From Enterovibrio norvegicus DSM 15893 (GTDB lineage: Bacteria; Pseudomonadota; Gammaproteobacteria; Enterobacterales; Vibrionaceae), in NCBI RefSeq assembly GCF_900115495.1, contig NZ_FOWR01000018.1:1-64000 (forward strand): DNA of 64,000 nt, given 5' to 3'. Below are positions 38,982 to 47,419 of the stretch, in pieces. Numbering within the stretch: the first letter of the stretch is position 1; every line of letters starts with the position of its first letter. A program made the translations under genes and the position numbers. The notes beneath the pieces were generated by a model. The model was not told the origin of the DNA. It was given only the letters and a program-made list of their open reading frames with translations, and did no database searches.

Positions 38982-39023
38982 CGCCTTCACCACATTCAAA
39001 AAGTCATGCCCACGCAAAATGCT

Positions 39024-39037
39024 GGAACAGGTTTTGC
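39024..39037 (+). promoter_or_regulatory. candidate sigma-54 promoter for fdhD
   Basis: The plus strand reads CTGGAACAGGTTTTGCTT: TGG, ten bases between GG and GC, then TTGCT. It lies 70 bases before the fdhD start and points away from the tandem elements at 38942-38981. Confidence 0.5.
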
Positions 39038-39106
39038 TTTTTACTTCCTTGGCGGGCTGGAACGTGGCGCGCTGTTTTCATTCCCCAACGCAAAGGAAGC
39101 GGGTAC

Positions 39107-39937
39107 ATGACCCAACCCAACATCATCAAAACGCAGTCTGATATCCCGCAAACCATTGATGTCACTGTGTTCGACGAATACGGCGAGCCCATGACGAAAC
39201 AGATTGCCTGCGAGCGCGCACTCACTGTGTATCTGAACTGGCGAGAAATCGTGACCTTGATGACACTCGGCGCGAGGCCTGACATGTTGGTGCTGGGGTA
39301 TTTGCGTAACCAAGACTTATTACATGACGTTAACGCCTTAGACTCCGTCATCATCGACTGGGCAACGCAGTCAGCGGCTGTCGTCACCCACGAGCAAAAC
39401 GACGACATTGAGGAAACACTTTCCAAGAAAACGGTCACGTCGGGCTGCGGACAAGGCACCATGTTCGGCAATGTGATGAAAAAACTCGATGACTTAGTGC
39501 TCCCTACGCCCCAGCTGAAACAATCGACGCTCTACGGCTTGCTCGAATCTCTCACTCATCACAATGACACTTACAAAGCTGCGGGGGCTGTGCACGGCTG
39601 CGCGGTCTGCAAAGACACTGACATCCTTTCTTTTGTTGAAGACATTGGCCGTCATAATGCGGTTGATACGCTAACAGGAGAAATGTGGCTTCAAGGACAA
39701 ACGGGCGGCGACAAAATTTTCTACACCACAGGCCGCCTCACGTCTGAAATGGTCATCAAGGTGGCGCAAATGGGGATTCCAGTACTGCTCTCGCGCTCCG
39801 GCGTCACTCAGATGGGCTTTGATTTAGCAAAGCAACTTGGCATTACCATGATTGCGCGTGCCAAGGGCCATCGCTTCCAAGTGTTTAACGGTGCAGAGAA
39901 CATCGACTTTGATGTCAAAGGATCGCGGGATGAATGA
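39107..39937 (+). CDS. fdhD: formate dehydrogenase sulfurtransferase FdhD
   Basis: The 276-residue protein has the family's CxxC site in HGCAVCKDTDIL, which carries persulfide sulfur from a cysteine desulfurase to the Mo/W-bisMGD cofactor, and later VEDIGRHNAVDTLTGEM and TTGRLTSEMVIKVAQMGIPV. Without FdhD, formate dehydrogenases are made inactive. It is divergent from the DUF3305 gene. The 3' end overlaps the next gene by 8 bases. Confidence 0.93.
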   Translation: MTQPNIIKTQSDIPQTIDVTVFDEYGEPMTKQIACERALTVYLNWREIVTLMTLGARPDMLVLGYLRNQDLLHDVNALDSVIIDWATQSAAVVTHEQNDDIEETLSKKTVTSGCGQGTMFGNVMKKLDDLVLPTPQLKQSTLYGLLESLTHHNDTYKAAGAVHGCAVCKDTDILSFVEDIGRHNAVDTLTGEMWLQGQTGGDKIFYTTGRLTSEMVIKVAQMGIPVLLSRSGVTQMGFDLAKQLGITMIARAKGHRFQVFNGAENIDFDVKGSRDE

Positions 39938-40829
39938 TTTCCCCGAATTCATGAATGCCCGCCAAGTCGCGGAATACATCGACCTCAATGAAAAGAAGGT
40001 CTATAGCCTTGCCAATGATGGTGTGCTCCCCGCCACCAAGATCACCGGGAAATGGCTTTTCCCGAAAAGCTTGCTCGACCGTTGGTTACTGGAATCTAGC
40101 CATAATGGGGTCTTTAATGACAGGTTACTCATCGCGGGTTCTGACGACCCGTTGCTACAACATATTGTGAGTAAAATGGCCGCCACGCTCGGCAGCACAG
40201 CGCTGGTAGGGTATACCGCCACAGGCACCAAGCAAGGGCTGGCCATGCTTGAAAAAGGCCATGTTGATATGTGCGCCATTCATTGGGGTAACGCGGAAGA
40301 AGCAAAGCTTCGCCATCCCGCCTTGCTTCAACAATATTCGGGGCATAAAAATTGGGTGTTAGTCCACGGTTTCGAACGACTTCAAGGCTTGATTGTAAGG
40401 CCTGAACAGGCAGACAAGCTCAATGATCCTTACCATTTTTCGGACAAACGGTGGCGTTGGGCTGGTCGACAAGATGGCGCAGGCAGTGCGCGCGCCATGG
40501 ACGAATGGCTATTTCGCAACGACATGACACGAGACACGTTAAACACCGTCACCACTTGCTTGAGCGAACGCGAACTCGGTTCCGCGATTGCACGCGGCTC
40601 TGCCGACATCGGCTTTGGCAGTAAAAGTGCGGCAGGAGAATTCGGCTTGGCCTTTCTCCCCATTGCCAACGAAGCGTTTGAATTTGTGATCCCAAAAAAC
40701 ATCTATTTCCGCACCTTGGTGCAGCAGGTCATTCACCATCTGGATGATGAAGAAAGTCGCCAGCAAAGCGAATTGTTTGGCGGCTATGACTTTGAGCACA
40801 CAGGCAAACAGATGTGGTCAGCGAGTTGA
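39930..40829 (+). CDS. helix-turn-helix protein with periplasmic-binding-like domain
   Basis: The 299-residue protein has an excisionase/MerR-like N-terminal helix-turn-helix (FMNARQVAEYIDLNEKKVYS) and, from about residue 75, a type II binding-protein-like domain with VGYTATGTKQGLAMLEKGHV and ERELGSAIARGSADIGFGSK. Such one-component regulators bind a small oxyanion or cofactor; molybdate or tungstate is a fair guess from the locus. ATG 39930 overlaps the fdhD stop, so the two are co-translated. The target genes are unknown. Confidence 0.82.
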   Translation: MNDFPEFMNARQVAEYIDLNEKKVYSLANDGVLPATKITGKWLFPKSLLDRWLLESSHNGVFNDRLLIAGSDDPLLQHIVSKMAATLGSTALVGYTATGTKQGLAMLEKGHVDMCAIHWGNAEEAKLRHPALLQQYSGHKNWVLVHGFERLQGLIVRPEQADKLNDPYHFSDKRWRWAGRQDGAGSARAMDEWLFRNDMTRDTLNTVTTCLSERELGSAIARGSADIGFGSKSAAGEFGLAFLPIANEAFEFVIPKNIYFRTLVQQVIHHLDDEESRQQSELFGGYDFEHTGKQMWSAS

Positions 40830-40850
40830 TGTTTGACGCTTTCAGACAAT

Positions 40851-40880
40851 AAAAAACACGCCGACGATGGCGTGTTTTTT
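40851..40880. terminator. bidirectional terminator between the HTH gene and the sensor kinase gene
   Basis: The stem AAAAAACACGCC / GGCGTGTTTTTT with a 6-base loop is A-rich on one side and T-rich on the other, and serves the two convergent genes. Confidence 0.88.
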
Positions 40881-40897
40881 GTTTGAAGCGTCACCCG

Positions 40898-42934
40898 CTA
40901 CTCAAGCATTTTCAGTGGTGCAATGTCATCATCAGACGGGATCTTTTCTCTGAGATACAGCACGAATGTACTGCCTTTCCCCACTTCAGATTCGACCTTT
41001 ATCTCACCCCCTAGCCCGCTCACAATACCCTGTGTGACAGACAAGCCAAGCCCTGTGCCTGAGCGTCTGGTGGTAAAAAACGGGTCGAACACTTTGGTCA
41101 GATTTTCGTTGGCGATGCCGCAGCCAAAGTCTTCGACCGCAATAACCGCACCGATGGTCTCGCCACGTTCGTCGATCCAATCGTCAGAGCGCACAATCAG
41201 TTTACCTTTGTCGTTCATGGCATGAATGCCGTTCATTTGCAGGTTAACCAAGACTTGCAGCAATTGATGACGGTTAATCTCGACGCTGCATTTGGCGTTC
41301 AACGCCGTCACGATTTCAACATCTTGTTTCTTGGTGCCAGAACGTACCAAAGTGACGCTCTCTTCTATCACGGGATTGACGCGCTGCCAGGTGATTTCAT
41401 CTTGTACGCCGCCTTGGCGACTGTATTGCAACAGGCTTCGCGTGATGTTTCGAATACGGTCGATTTGCGCTAAGACAGCAGACATTTCCTCAGACACCAA
41501 ATCAGCATGCTGCCCGAGTTCATATTCCATTAGCTCAATGTTGCCGAGGATCACCGCTGCGGGGTTATTGATTTCGTGAGCAATGCCTGCGGTTAGCTCA
41601 CCCAAGGCCGCCAACTTTTCATTCAGTAATAGTTTGTGTCGTGTCTGTTCCAGTAACTTGATGTGGTAGCCCAATTGCTCCGTCCGTTCATGCAAACTCG
41701 CCGTGCGCTCACGCACTTTGTCTTCAAGCTCTAACGCGTTTTGGCGAATTGCATCGTTTTGCTGCTTTAGCTGGTCAAGCATGCTGTCGAACTGACGCGC
41801 CAAACTTGCCAGCTCGTGCTCAGGATCTAGCCCTAGCTTGCCAATCCTGATGTCTTTTTCGAATTGCACCAATCTCACTGCACGGTGCATTTTTTCTATC
41901 GGGCGGAACAGGTCTCGTGCGCCGCGGTAGACAAACAACCCAGACACAAGGAGCGTGAGCAACACACCAATGCCCAACTCAACGATGTTGGTCAGATACC
42001 GGCTAATAAATGGCCATTCGAGATAGCCGGTGTAAAGCATGCCAATCACACGATTGTTGAAATCTCGGATTGGCATGTATGCCGAGATATACCAAGCATC
42101 GTAAACATAGGCACGGTCGACCCACTCTTCCCCTTCCACCAGCACCGTTTGCTGTACTTCTTGCGACACGCGCGTACCGATGGCGCGGCCAAATTTGCTG
42201 TCGCTGTTTAACGGCACATTGGTACTGACGCGAACGTCGTCCAAAAAGAGGGTGACAGTGCCCACGCCCGCATCGGGCAACTTTCCTTCCGGGAAAACAA
42301 GATCGCGGATCCTATCCACCAGCACCGTACTGTTATTCAGCAAGATGCCTCCGTCCACGATCCACTCTAGCTCACCATTTTCATTAAAAAGCGGCAGCAA
42401 GCTCCTGCTTATCAGGCCACGTTCTTCAAACGTGTTTTCGTTCAAAAGCGGGATTTCAGCGCGGGCTGGAAGGTCATTGGTTAGCGATGACAATTCAATT
42501 TCAGACATGACTTGGAAGAAAGTGCGTTGCTGACCTCTGAGCAGAGGAAAGCGCAAGGTTTGCGGCAAACGGTCGATGTCTTCTGCCGCATACACGGCAA
42601 GAAAATCGACGTCGTATTTCCCCGCCCGCGATTGCGCCCACACGGTGAGTGCTTCAGGGTCAGTTTTGATTTGCATTTGGAATTCATAGGAATCTGCGAT
42701 GGCGTGAAGTTGGCGGCGCTGCTCTCGTTGCAACACTTCCATGCTGTTGCTCGCCACTGCAAGATCCGCGCGAACACCCGCTAAGGCGTTGGTCCATGAA
42801 TACGCCAGCGTCCAATACAAGGTGAGTCCAATCAAGACAAATAGCGTCAACAAAATTGGGACTGACGTTAATGCCAGCAAGCGATAGCGCACCGCAGTAC
42901 GAAATCGTGTTCGCCACTTATTCAGCCACTTCAT
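40898..42934 (-). CDS. membrane sensor histidine kinase
   Basis: The 678-residue kinase has a membrane helix at residues 21-45, a periplasmic cache-like domain to about 310, a second helix at 315-337, a HAMP-like linker, a coiled coil near 390-440, then a HisKA segment with His453 in IAHEINNPAAVI. The ATPase has N-box Asn564/568, DFGCG (Asp602) and GTGLGLS at 626-632. It resembles NtrB/DctB-type partners of sigma-54 regulators. The ligand is unknown; formate, molybdate or tungstate are guesses. The partner regulator gene lies 58 bases upstream in the same operon. Confidence 0.9.
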   Translation of the reverse strand: MKWLNKWRTRFRTAVRYRLLALTSVPILLTLFVLIGLTLYWTLAYSWTNALAGVRADLAVASNSMEVLQREQRRQLHAIADSYEFQMQIKTDPEALTVWAQSRAGKYDVDFLAVYAAEDIDRLPQTLRFPLLRGQQRTFFQVMSEIELSSLTNDLPARAEIPLLNENTFEERGLISRSLLPLFNENGELEWIVDGGILLNNSTVLVDRIRDLVFPEGKLPDAGVGTVTLFLDDVRVSTNVPLNSDSKFGRAIGTRVSQEVQQTVLVEGEEWVDRAYVYDAWYISAYMPIRDFNNRVIGMLYTGYLEWPFISRYLTNIVELGIGVLLTLLVSGLFVYRGARDLFRPIEKMHRAVRLVQFEKDIRIGKLGLDPEHELASLARQFDSMLDQLKQQNDAIRQNALELEDKVRERTASLHERTEQLGYHIKLLEQTRHKLLLNEKLAALGELTAGIAHEINNPAAVILGNIELMEYELGQHADLVSEEMSAVLAQIDRIRNITRSLLQYSRQGGVQDEITWQRVNPVIEESVTLVRSGTKKQDVEIVTALNAKCSVEINRHQLLQVLVNLQMNGIHAMNDKGKLIVRSDDWIDERGETIGAVIAVEDFGCGIANENLTKVFDPFFTTRRSGTGLGLSVTQGIVSGLGGEIKVESEVGKGSTFVLYLREKIPSDDDIAPLKMLE

Positions 42935-42992
42935 AGGCTGCTATTCTGTTTAAAGCCCATGTGTGCATGGTGGCGGGATAAGCACATCATTG

Positions 42993-44375
42993 TTACAGCC
43001 ATTCTTTGAACTTGCGCTCTAAGGTCTTTCTCGCCACGCCCAGTTGGCGCGCCGCAGCAGATTTATTCCCTTCATGCGCATCGACCACCCGCTCGATGTG
43101 CGCACGTTCAACGTCTTTCAACGGCCAACCTAACGGATAACCGTCTTCTTGCTGGGCTATTTCTTGTTCATCACACTCAAGGTCATGCGCAGGTGCTGTC
43201 ACCCCGGAATTGCCGAGCCACTGCGTCACATCGGGTTTGCCGAGCAATATCGCGCGTTCCACGGTGTTTTTGAGCTCTCGAATATTGCCCGGCCAGCCGT
43301 AGTGTTTCATGGCGGCCACTTCGTCATTTGCCCACACCACGGGTTTCATTCCCATGTCTCTGGCGAGCATCTCGGAGAAGTGATTGAGCAAAAGGCCTAT
43401 GTCTTCAACGCGCTCTCTAAGCGGCGGGATCTCCACCGACAAGACATTCAAGCGGTAGAACAAATCTTTCCGAAAACGCCCTGCTGTAACTTCTTCATGC
43501 AGGTTGCGGTTGGTGGCAGCCACAATGCGCACATCCACATTCACCTCGCGTTCTGCACCAACGGGACGAATGGTTTTCTGTTCTAAGGTGCGAAGGAGTG
43601 AGGCTTGCATCGACAATGGCATTTCGCCGATTTCATCCAGAAATAACGTGCCTCTATCAGCCACGCGGAACAGGCCATCTTTGCTTTTCCTCGCCCCCGT
43701 GAATGCGCCCGCCACATGACCAAATAACTCGCTTTCCAATAGCTCTGGCGCTATCGCCCCGCAGTTCAGAGGCACAAAAGGGCCATTTCTACCGCTTACC
43801 GCATGCAGTGCACGCGCCACCAATTCTTTCCCCGTGCCGGATTCACCTTCAATCAACACAGCGGCTGGCGATGGCGCGAGGCGTGAAACCAGTTCACGCA
43901 TTGCCAACGTTTTAGGGGCGTCGCCAATGATATCGACAGGAAAAGACCGTGCGACGTCGCGTTGCAGTGCGACATTTCGTCGTTCCATCATGCGTTTATC
44001 TAAACAGCGCTGAACAGATTGAAGCATTTGTTCGAGGTTAAACGGCTTAAGAATAAAATCGGATGCGCCCGCTCGCAGCGCTTTGATGGCGGTTTCAAGC
44101 TCGGCATAACCCGTCATGAAGATGATGTCGCTGCGTCGTTCATCGTCATTAAAGGCTTCATGCCAATCAATGCCAGAACGCCCGGGAAGGTTGATATCGA
44201 CAATCAACAAGTCGAAGTGATTTCGCTTTCGCAAGGCTTCCGCTTCTTCAAGAGAAGACGCCGTTTCTACCTGAGTGAGCTTTTTCGATAGCGCTTTGTT
44301 CAATATCGCGCGCATGCCAGGTTCATCATCCACCACCAAGGCGGAGAACCCAAACTGCTGTAATGCATCTTTCAT
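42993..44375 (-). CDS. sigma-54-dependent response regulator
   Basis: The 460-residue NtrC-family protein has a receiver (acidic Asp16/Asp17, phosphoacceptor Asp60, Lys110), an AAA+ domain with Walker A GESGTGKE (177-184), the sigma-54 contact loop GAFTGA (223-228), Walker B TLFLDEIG (243-250), and a Fis-type helix-turn-helix at 425-460. It should open sigma-54 promoters after phosphorylation by the adjacent kinase. The ATG at 44375 follows AGGAAAGG. It is divergent from tupA, whose upstream region has a strong sigma-54 element. Confidence 0.94.
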   Translation of the reverse strand: MKDALQQFGFSALVVDDEPGMRAILNKALSKKLTQVETASSLEEAEALRKRNHFDLLIVDINLPGRSGIDWHEAFNDDERRSDIIFMTGYAELETAIKALRAGASDFILKPFNLEQMLQSVQRCLDKRMMERRNVALQRDVARSFPVDIIGDAPKTLAMRELVSRLAPSPAAVLIEGESGTGKELVARALHAVSGRNGPFVPLNCGAIAPELLESELFGHVAGAFTGARKSKDGLFRVADRGTLFLDEIGEMPLSMQASLLRTLEQKTIRPVGAEREVNVDVRIVAATNRNLHEEVTAGRFRKDLFYRLNVLSVEIPPLRERVEDIGLLLNHFSEMLARDMGMKPVVWANDEVAAMKHYGWPGNIRELKNTVERAILLGKPDVTQWLGNSGVTAPAHDLECDEQEIAQQEDGYPLGWPLKDVERAHIERVVDAHEGNKSAAARQLGVARKTLERKFKEWL

Positions 44376-44417
44376 TTCTTGAATGCCTTTCCTCTCTCAG
44401 GTGTCCATATGATACAT

Positions 44418-44430
44418 GGGACATTTTGAC
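44418..44430 (+). promoter_or_regulatory. candidate enhancer site upstream of tupA
   Basis: GGGACATTTTGAC repeats exactly the left arm of the inverted repeat at 37786-37822 (14 identical bases with the T before it). It lies about 120-135 bases upstream of the tupA sigma-54 element, a usual distance for an enhancer. A partial partner TGTCC is at 44403-44407. Confidence 0.5.
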
Positions 44431-44550
44431 TCAGTCCGATAGCAGCATCACTTTTTCATGCACGAGCATGACTCGCCGACATCAACACATGAACGCTTAA
44501 TCTCTTATATTTCATCACGATAAAGTAATTCCACCACAAATAGCAAGGTT

Positions 44551-44564
44551 GGCATTTTTGTTGC
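44551..44564 (+). promoter_or_regulatory. strong candidate sigma-54 promoter for tupABC
   Basis: The sequence TTGGCATTTTTGTTGCT fits YTGGCAC-N5-TTGCW closely: TTGGCA, exactly ten bases between GG and GC, and TTGCT. It lies 61 bases before the tupA start and directly faces the sigma-54 response regulator gene. Confidence 0.78.
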
Positions 44565-44625
44565 TTTGTCTACTTCCTTTTCTACAACTCGATAAGAAGT
44601 TTCGTCAACAACGTCAGGAAGACAC

Positions 44626-45438
44626 ATGACAGTCAGAAGAAAAACCAAAGCCATTGCGCTAACAGGCTTACTCCTTTCAATTTGTTTCACCGCCAATGCG
44701 GCGGAGGTGATTCGCCTTGCGACCACCACCAGTACTTACCATTCAGGGCTACTCGATTTTCTTCTTCCAGAATTTAAAAAAGACACGGGGTATGACGTGC
44801 AAGTCCTAGCAGCAGGGACAGGTAAAGCCCTAAGGATGGGAGAAAATGGCGATGTGGATGTGGTAATGACCCATGCACCCAACGCCGAAGCCACCTTTGT
44901 CGATAAAGGGTTTGGCGTGCTACCCCGCGCCCTGATGTACAACGATTTTGTGCTTGTCGGCCCACAGAGTGACCCGGCCAACATCAAGGGCAGCAAAAGC
45001 GTCGCACAGGCATTGAGCAAGGTGGCAGATATGGATCAGACGTTTATTTCTCGTGGTGATGATTCTGGCACCCACAAAAAAGAGCGGCTGCTTTGGGACG
45101 CGGCGGGCGTGCAACCGGCATTTTCTGGATACAAAGCCGTGGGCCAAGGAATGGGGCCAACACTGACCATGGCGAATGAATTGCAAGGTTATGCCCTGAC
45201 CGACCGAGGTACCTGGCTGGCGTACCAAAGCAAACTCGACATGGCCGTGCTCGTCGAAGGCGATGACCGTCTGTTTAACCCTTATCAGGTTATCTTGATC
45301 AACCCGACGCGCTACCCCGATTTGAACTACCAAGGCGCGAAAATGTTCAGCGATTGGCTGGTAAACAAAAAAGCCCAACATTTGATTGATAGCTTCAAGG
45401 TCAGCGGCCAACAACTCTTTGTGGCGAACGCAAGCTAA
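44626..45438 (+). CDS. tupA: tungstate-binding protein TupA
   Basis: The 270-residue periplasmic protein has a Sec signal peptide (residues 1-25, cleaved after TANA) and the TupA hallmark RLATTTSTYHSGLLDFLLP, whose Thr-Ser loop binds the oxyanion. GDDSGTHKKE and the C-terminal LFNPYQVILINP also fit the family. TupA binds tungstate far more tightly than molybdate, as known for characterised members. It heads a five-gene run through mobB-moeA. Confidence 0.9.
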   Translation: MTVRRKTKAIALTGLLLSICFTANAAEVIRLATTTSTYHSGLLDFLLPEFKKDTGYDVQVLAAGTGKALRMGENGDVDVVMTHAPNAEATFVDKGFGVLPRALMYNDFVLVGPQSDPANIKGSKSVAQALSKVADMDQTFISRGDDSGTHKKERLLWDAAGVQPAFSGYKAVGQGMGPTLTMANELQGYALTDRGTWLAYQSKLDMAVLVEGDDRLFNPYQVILINPTRYPDLNYQGAKMFSDWLVNKKAQHLIDSFKVSGQQLFVANAS

Positions 45439-46136
45439 TGAACTTACTCGACACCACCCAACAAGCGGTTTCCCTGCTGTTTAGCGGCGATACAACGCTA
45501 TGGGGTATTGTTGGTGTGTCGTTTTCCGTGTCACTTATTGCTATTGGGCTGGTCTTAATTCCAGCCCTCCTTATTAGCTTTGCCCTTGCGTATTGGCGTG
45601 TGCCAGGCAAATGGCTCGTACTCTCTCTCGTCAATACGCTCCAATCTGTGCCAACCGTGGTGGTGGGGTTGCTGCTTTACATGATGCTGTCCCGCGCCGG
45701 TCCGCTGGGTGATTGGAAGATGCTGTTTACGCAAAAGGCGATGATTTTGGGACAGATCCTGATCAGCCTTCCGATCTTGATTTCCATGATGCACGCAGCA
45801 TTCCAAAACAGTGACCGACGCGCATGGGAGACGGCCTATACGCTCGGTGCATCCATTCCTCGCGCCATGATGACCTTGATGTGGGAAATCCGTTTCCCTT
45901 TGCTTGCCGCTGTGATCACGGCGTTCAGCCGGATCATCACAGAAGTTGGGTGCTCCATGATGGTCGGTGGCAACATCCTGTATTACACCCGAAATATTCC
46001 CACCGCGATTGCGCTAGAAACATCTAAGGGTGCCTTCGCGCAAGGCATCGCACTCGGCATGGTGTTGCTGTTACTGGCGCTCACCATGAACTTCTTCATT
46101 AGCTTTGCCCATGGCAATGGCCACTTGAGAACCTAA
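45438..46136 (+). CDS. tupB: tungstate ABC transporter permease TupB
   Basis: The 232-residue integral membrane protein has five or six helices and the ATPase-docking loop around WETAYTLGASIPRAMMTLMW. It shares one base with the tupA stop codon. It forms the channel for tungstate import as a homodimer. Confidence 0.9.
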   Translation: MNLLDTTQQAVSLLFSGDTTLWGIVGVSFSVSLIAIGLVLIPALLISFALAYWRVPGKWLVLSLVNTLQSVPTVVVGLLLYMMLSRAGPLGDWKMLFTQKAMILGQILISLPILISMMHAAFQNSDRRAWETAYTLGASIPRAMMTLMWEIRFPLLAAVITAFSRIITEVGCSMMVGGNILYYTRNIPTAIALETSKGAFAQGIALGMVLLLLALTMNFFISFAHGNGHLRT

Positions 46137-46149
46137 CTTGAGCGAGAAT

Positions 46150-46851
46150 ATGAGTCAGATAACCTTAGAAGCTGTTGATCTCTCAGTGAAATACAAACAC
46201 CGTTTGTTGTTTCACATTCCCTCATTGAAGCTGTGTCCGGGTGATGCGGTGTACCTCTCAGGTCAAAACGGCATTGGCAAAACAACCCTGCTAAAAGTGC
46301 TCGCGGGTATTCAGCGCCCGTCCAGTGGCTCTCTCAACCTTGCTCGCGCCTCTTGGCTTCAACGTTTAGCGGGTTTTACCGGGCAAAGTGGTGTGATTTA
46401 CATGCACCAATCGCCGTATTTGTTCGATGGTTCAGTGATTGAAAACATCGCTTATGGCCTGAAAGGAAAGCATGTCTGTCAAAGAAAACAGCGACAGCTT
46501 ACAATGCAGGCATTACGTATGATTGGGCTAGAATCGCTGAGTCGCGAGCATATTTCTGTGCTCTCTGGCGGTGAAAAACAGAAAGTGGCCATGGCGCGTG
46601 CTTGGGCGATTAATCCTTCGATTTTGTTGATGGACGAATCCTGCGCTAACCTCGATGTTGAAGCGATAAACGCGCAAAAAGTCATGGTGGATGATTTGCG
46701 TGACCGCGGCGCGAGTTTAGTGCTGACCAGCCACCACCCCAACACGCTCACCGACGGCTGTAATCAGCAATGGTTGCTCGAAAACCAACGCCTCATACAC
46801 AAGCCAGAACTCAATATCATTAACAAGGATAACCATGCCTTCGCATCCTGA
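46150..46851 (+). CDS. tupC: tungstate ABC transporter ATPase TupC
   Basis: The 233-residue ATPase shows Walker A GQNGIGKTTLL, signature LSGGEKQKVAMARA and Walker B ILLMDESCANLD. I use ATG 46150, behind GAGCGAG; an upstream TTG at 46138 is also in frame. Its end overlaps mobA by 17 bases. Confidence 0.88.
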   Translation: MSQITLEAVDLSVKYKHRLLFHIPSLKLCPGDAVYLSGQNGIGKTTLLKVLAGIQRPSSGSLNLARASWLQRLAGFTGQSGVIYMHQSPYLFDGSVIENIAYGLKGKHVCQRKQRQLTMQALRMIGLESLSREHISVLSGGEKQKVAMARAWAINPSILLMDESCANLDVEAINAQKVMVDDLRDRGASLVLTSHHPNTLTDGCNQQWLLENQRLIHKPELNIINKDNHAFAS

Positions 46852-47419
46852 CACTACATGGGTCATTCTTGCCGGCGGACAAGCACGCCGCATGGGCGGC
46901 CAAGACAAAGGGCTTGTCACGCTCAACGGCAAACCGTTTATTGAATTCGTCCATGAGCGCCTGACAGAACAAGGCGCGACCATTGCGATTAACGCCAATC
47001 GAAACCAAGAAAGGTACGAACAATACGGCCCGGTTTTTGGTGACGTATTGGAGGGCTTTCCCGGCCCCTTAGGTGGTATGCATGCTGCGATGTCGAACAT
47101 CGACAGCGAGTGGCTTGGCTTCGTCCCTTGCGATTGCCCTAACCTGCCCCACGCCCTGCTGGAAAAGATGTATCACGCCATCAGCGCAGACGCTGAAATC
47201 GTGGTTGCCCATGATGGTGAATCGGTGCAGCCTGTGGTGACCATGATGAAGCGCAGCATTTTCGAAAGGCTGAATACGTTTCTCGCCAACGGTGACCGCA
47301 AAATTGTCTTGCTCTACGACCTATGCAATACCGTCTTTGTGGATTTCAGCGCCGAGCATGACGCCTTCATCAACCTCAACACGCCCGACGAGCTGTCGCG
47401 TTACGGGGAGTTGTCATGA
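46835..47419 (+). CDS. mobA: molybdenum cofactor guanylyltransferase MobA
   Basis: The 194-residue enzyme opens WVILAGGQARRMGGQDKGL, the GTP-binding signature of MobA, and has GPLGGMHAAM and FVPCDCPNLP. It adds GMP to molybdopterin, making the MGD form needed by FdhA. It is translationally coupled to tupC and overlaps mobB-moeA by 4 bases. Confidence 0.93.
   Translation: MPSHPDTTWVILAGGQARRMGGQDKGLVTLNGKPFIEFVHERLTEQGATIAINANRNQERYEQYGPVFGDVLEGFPGPLGGMHAAMSNIDSEWLGFVPCDCPNLPHALLEKMYHAISADAEIVVAHDGESVQPVVTMMKRSIFERLNTFLANGDRKIVLLYDLCNTVFVDFSAEHDAFINLNTPDELSRYGELS

Noticed and set aside
39087-39115. Enhancer half-site near the fdhD start
   Set aside because: GGGTACATGACCC has short GGGT/ACCC arms but does not match GGGACATTTTGAC, so I did not count it as a third site.
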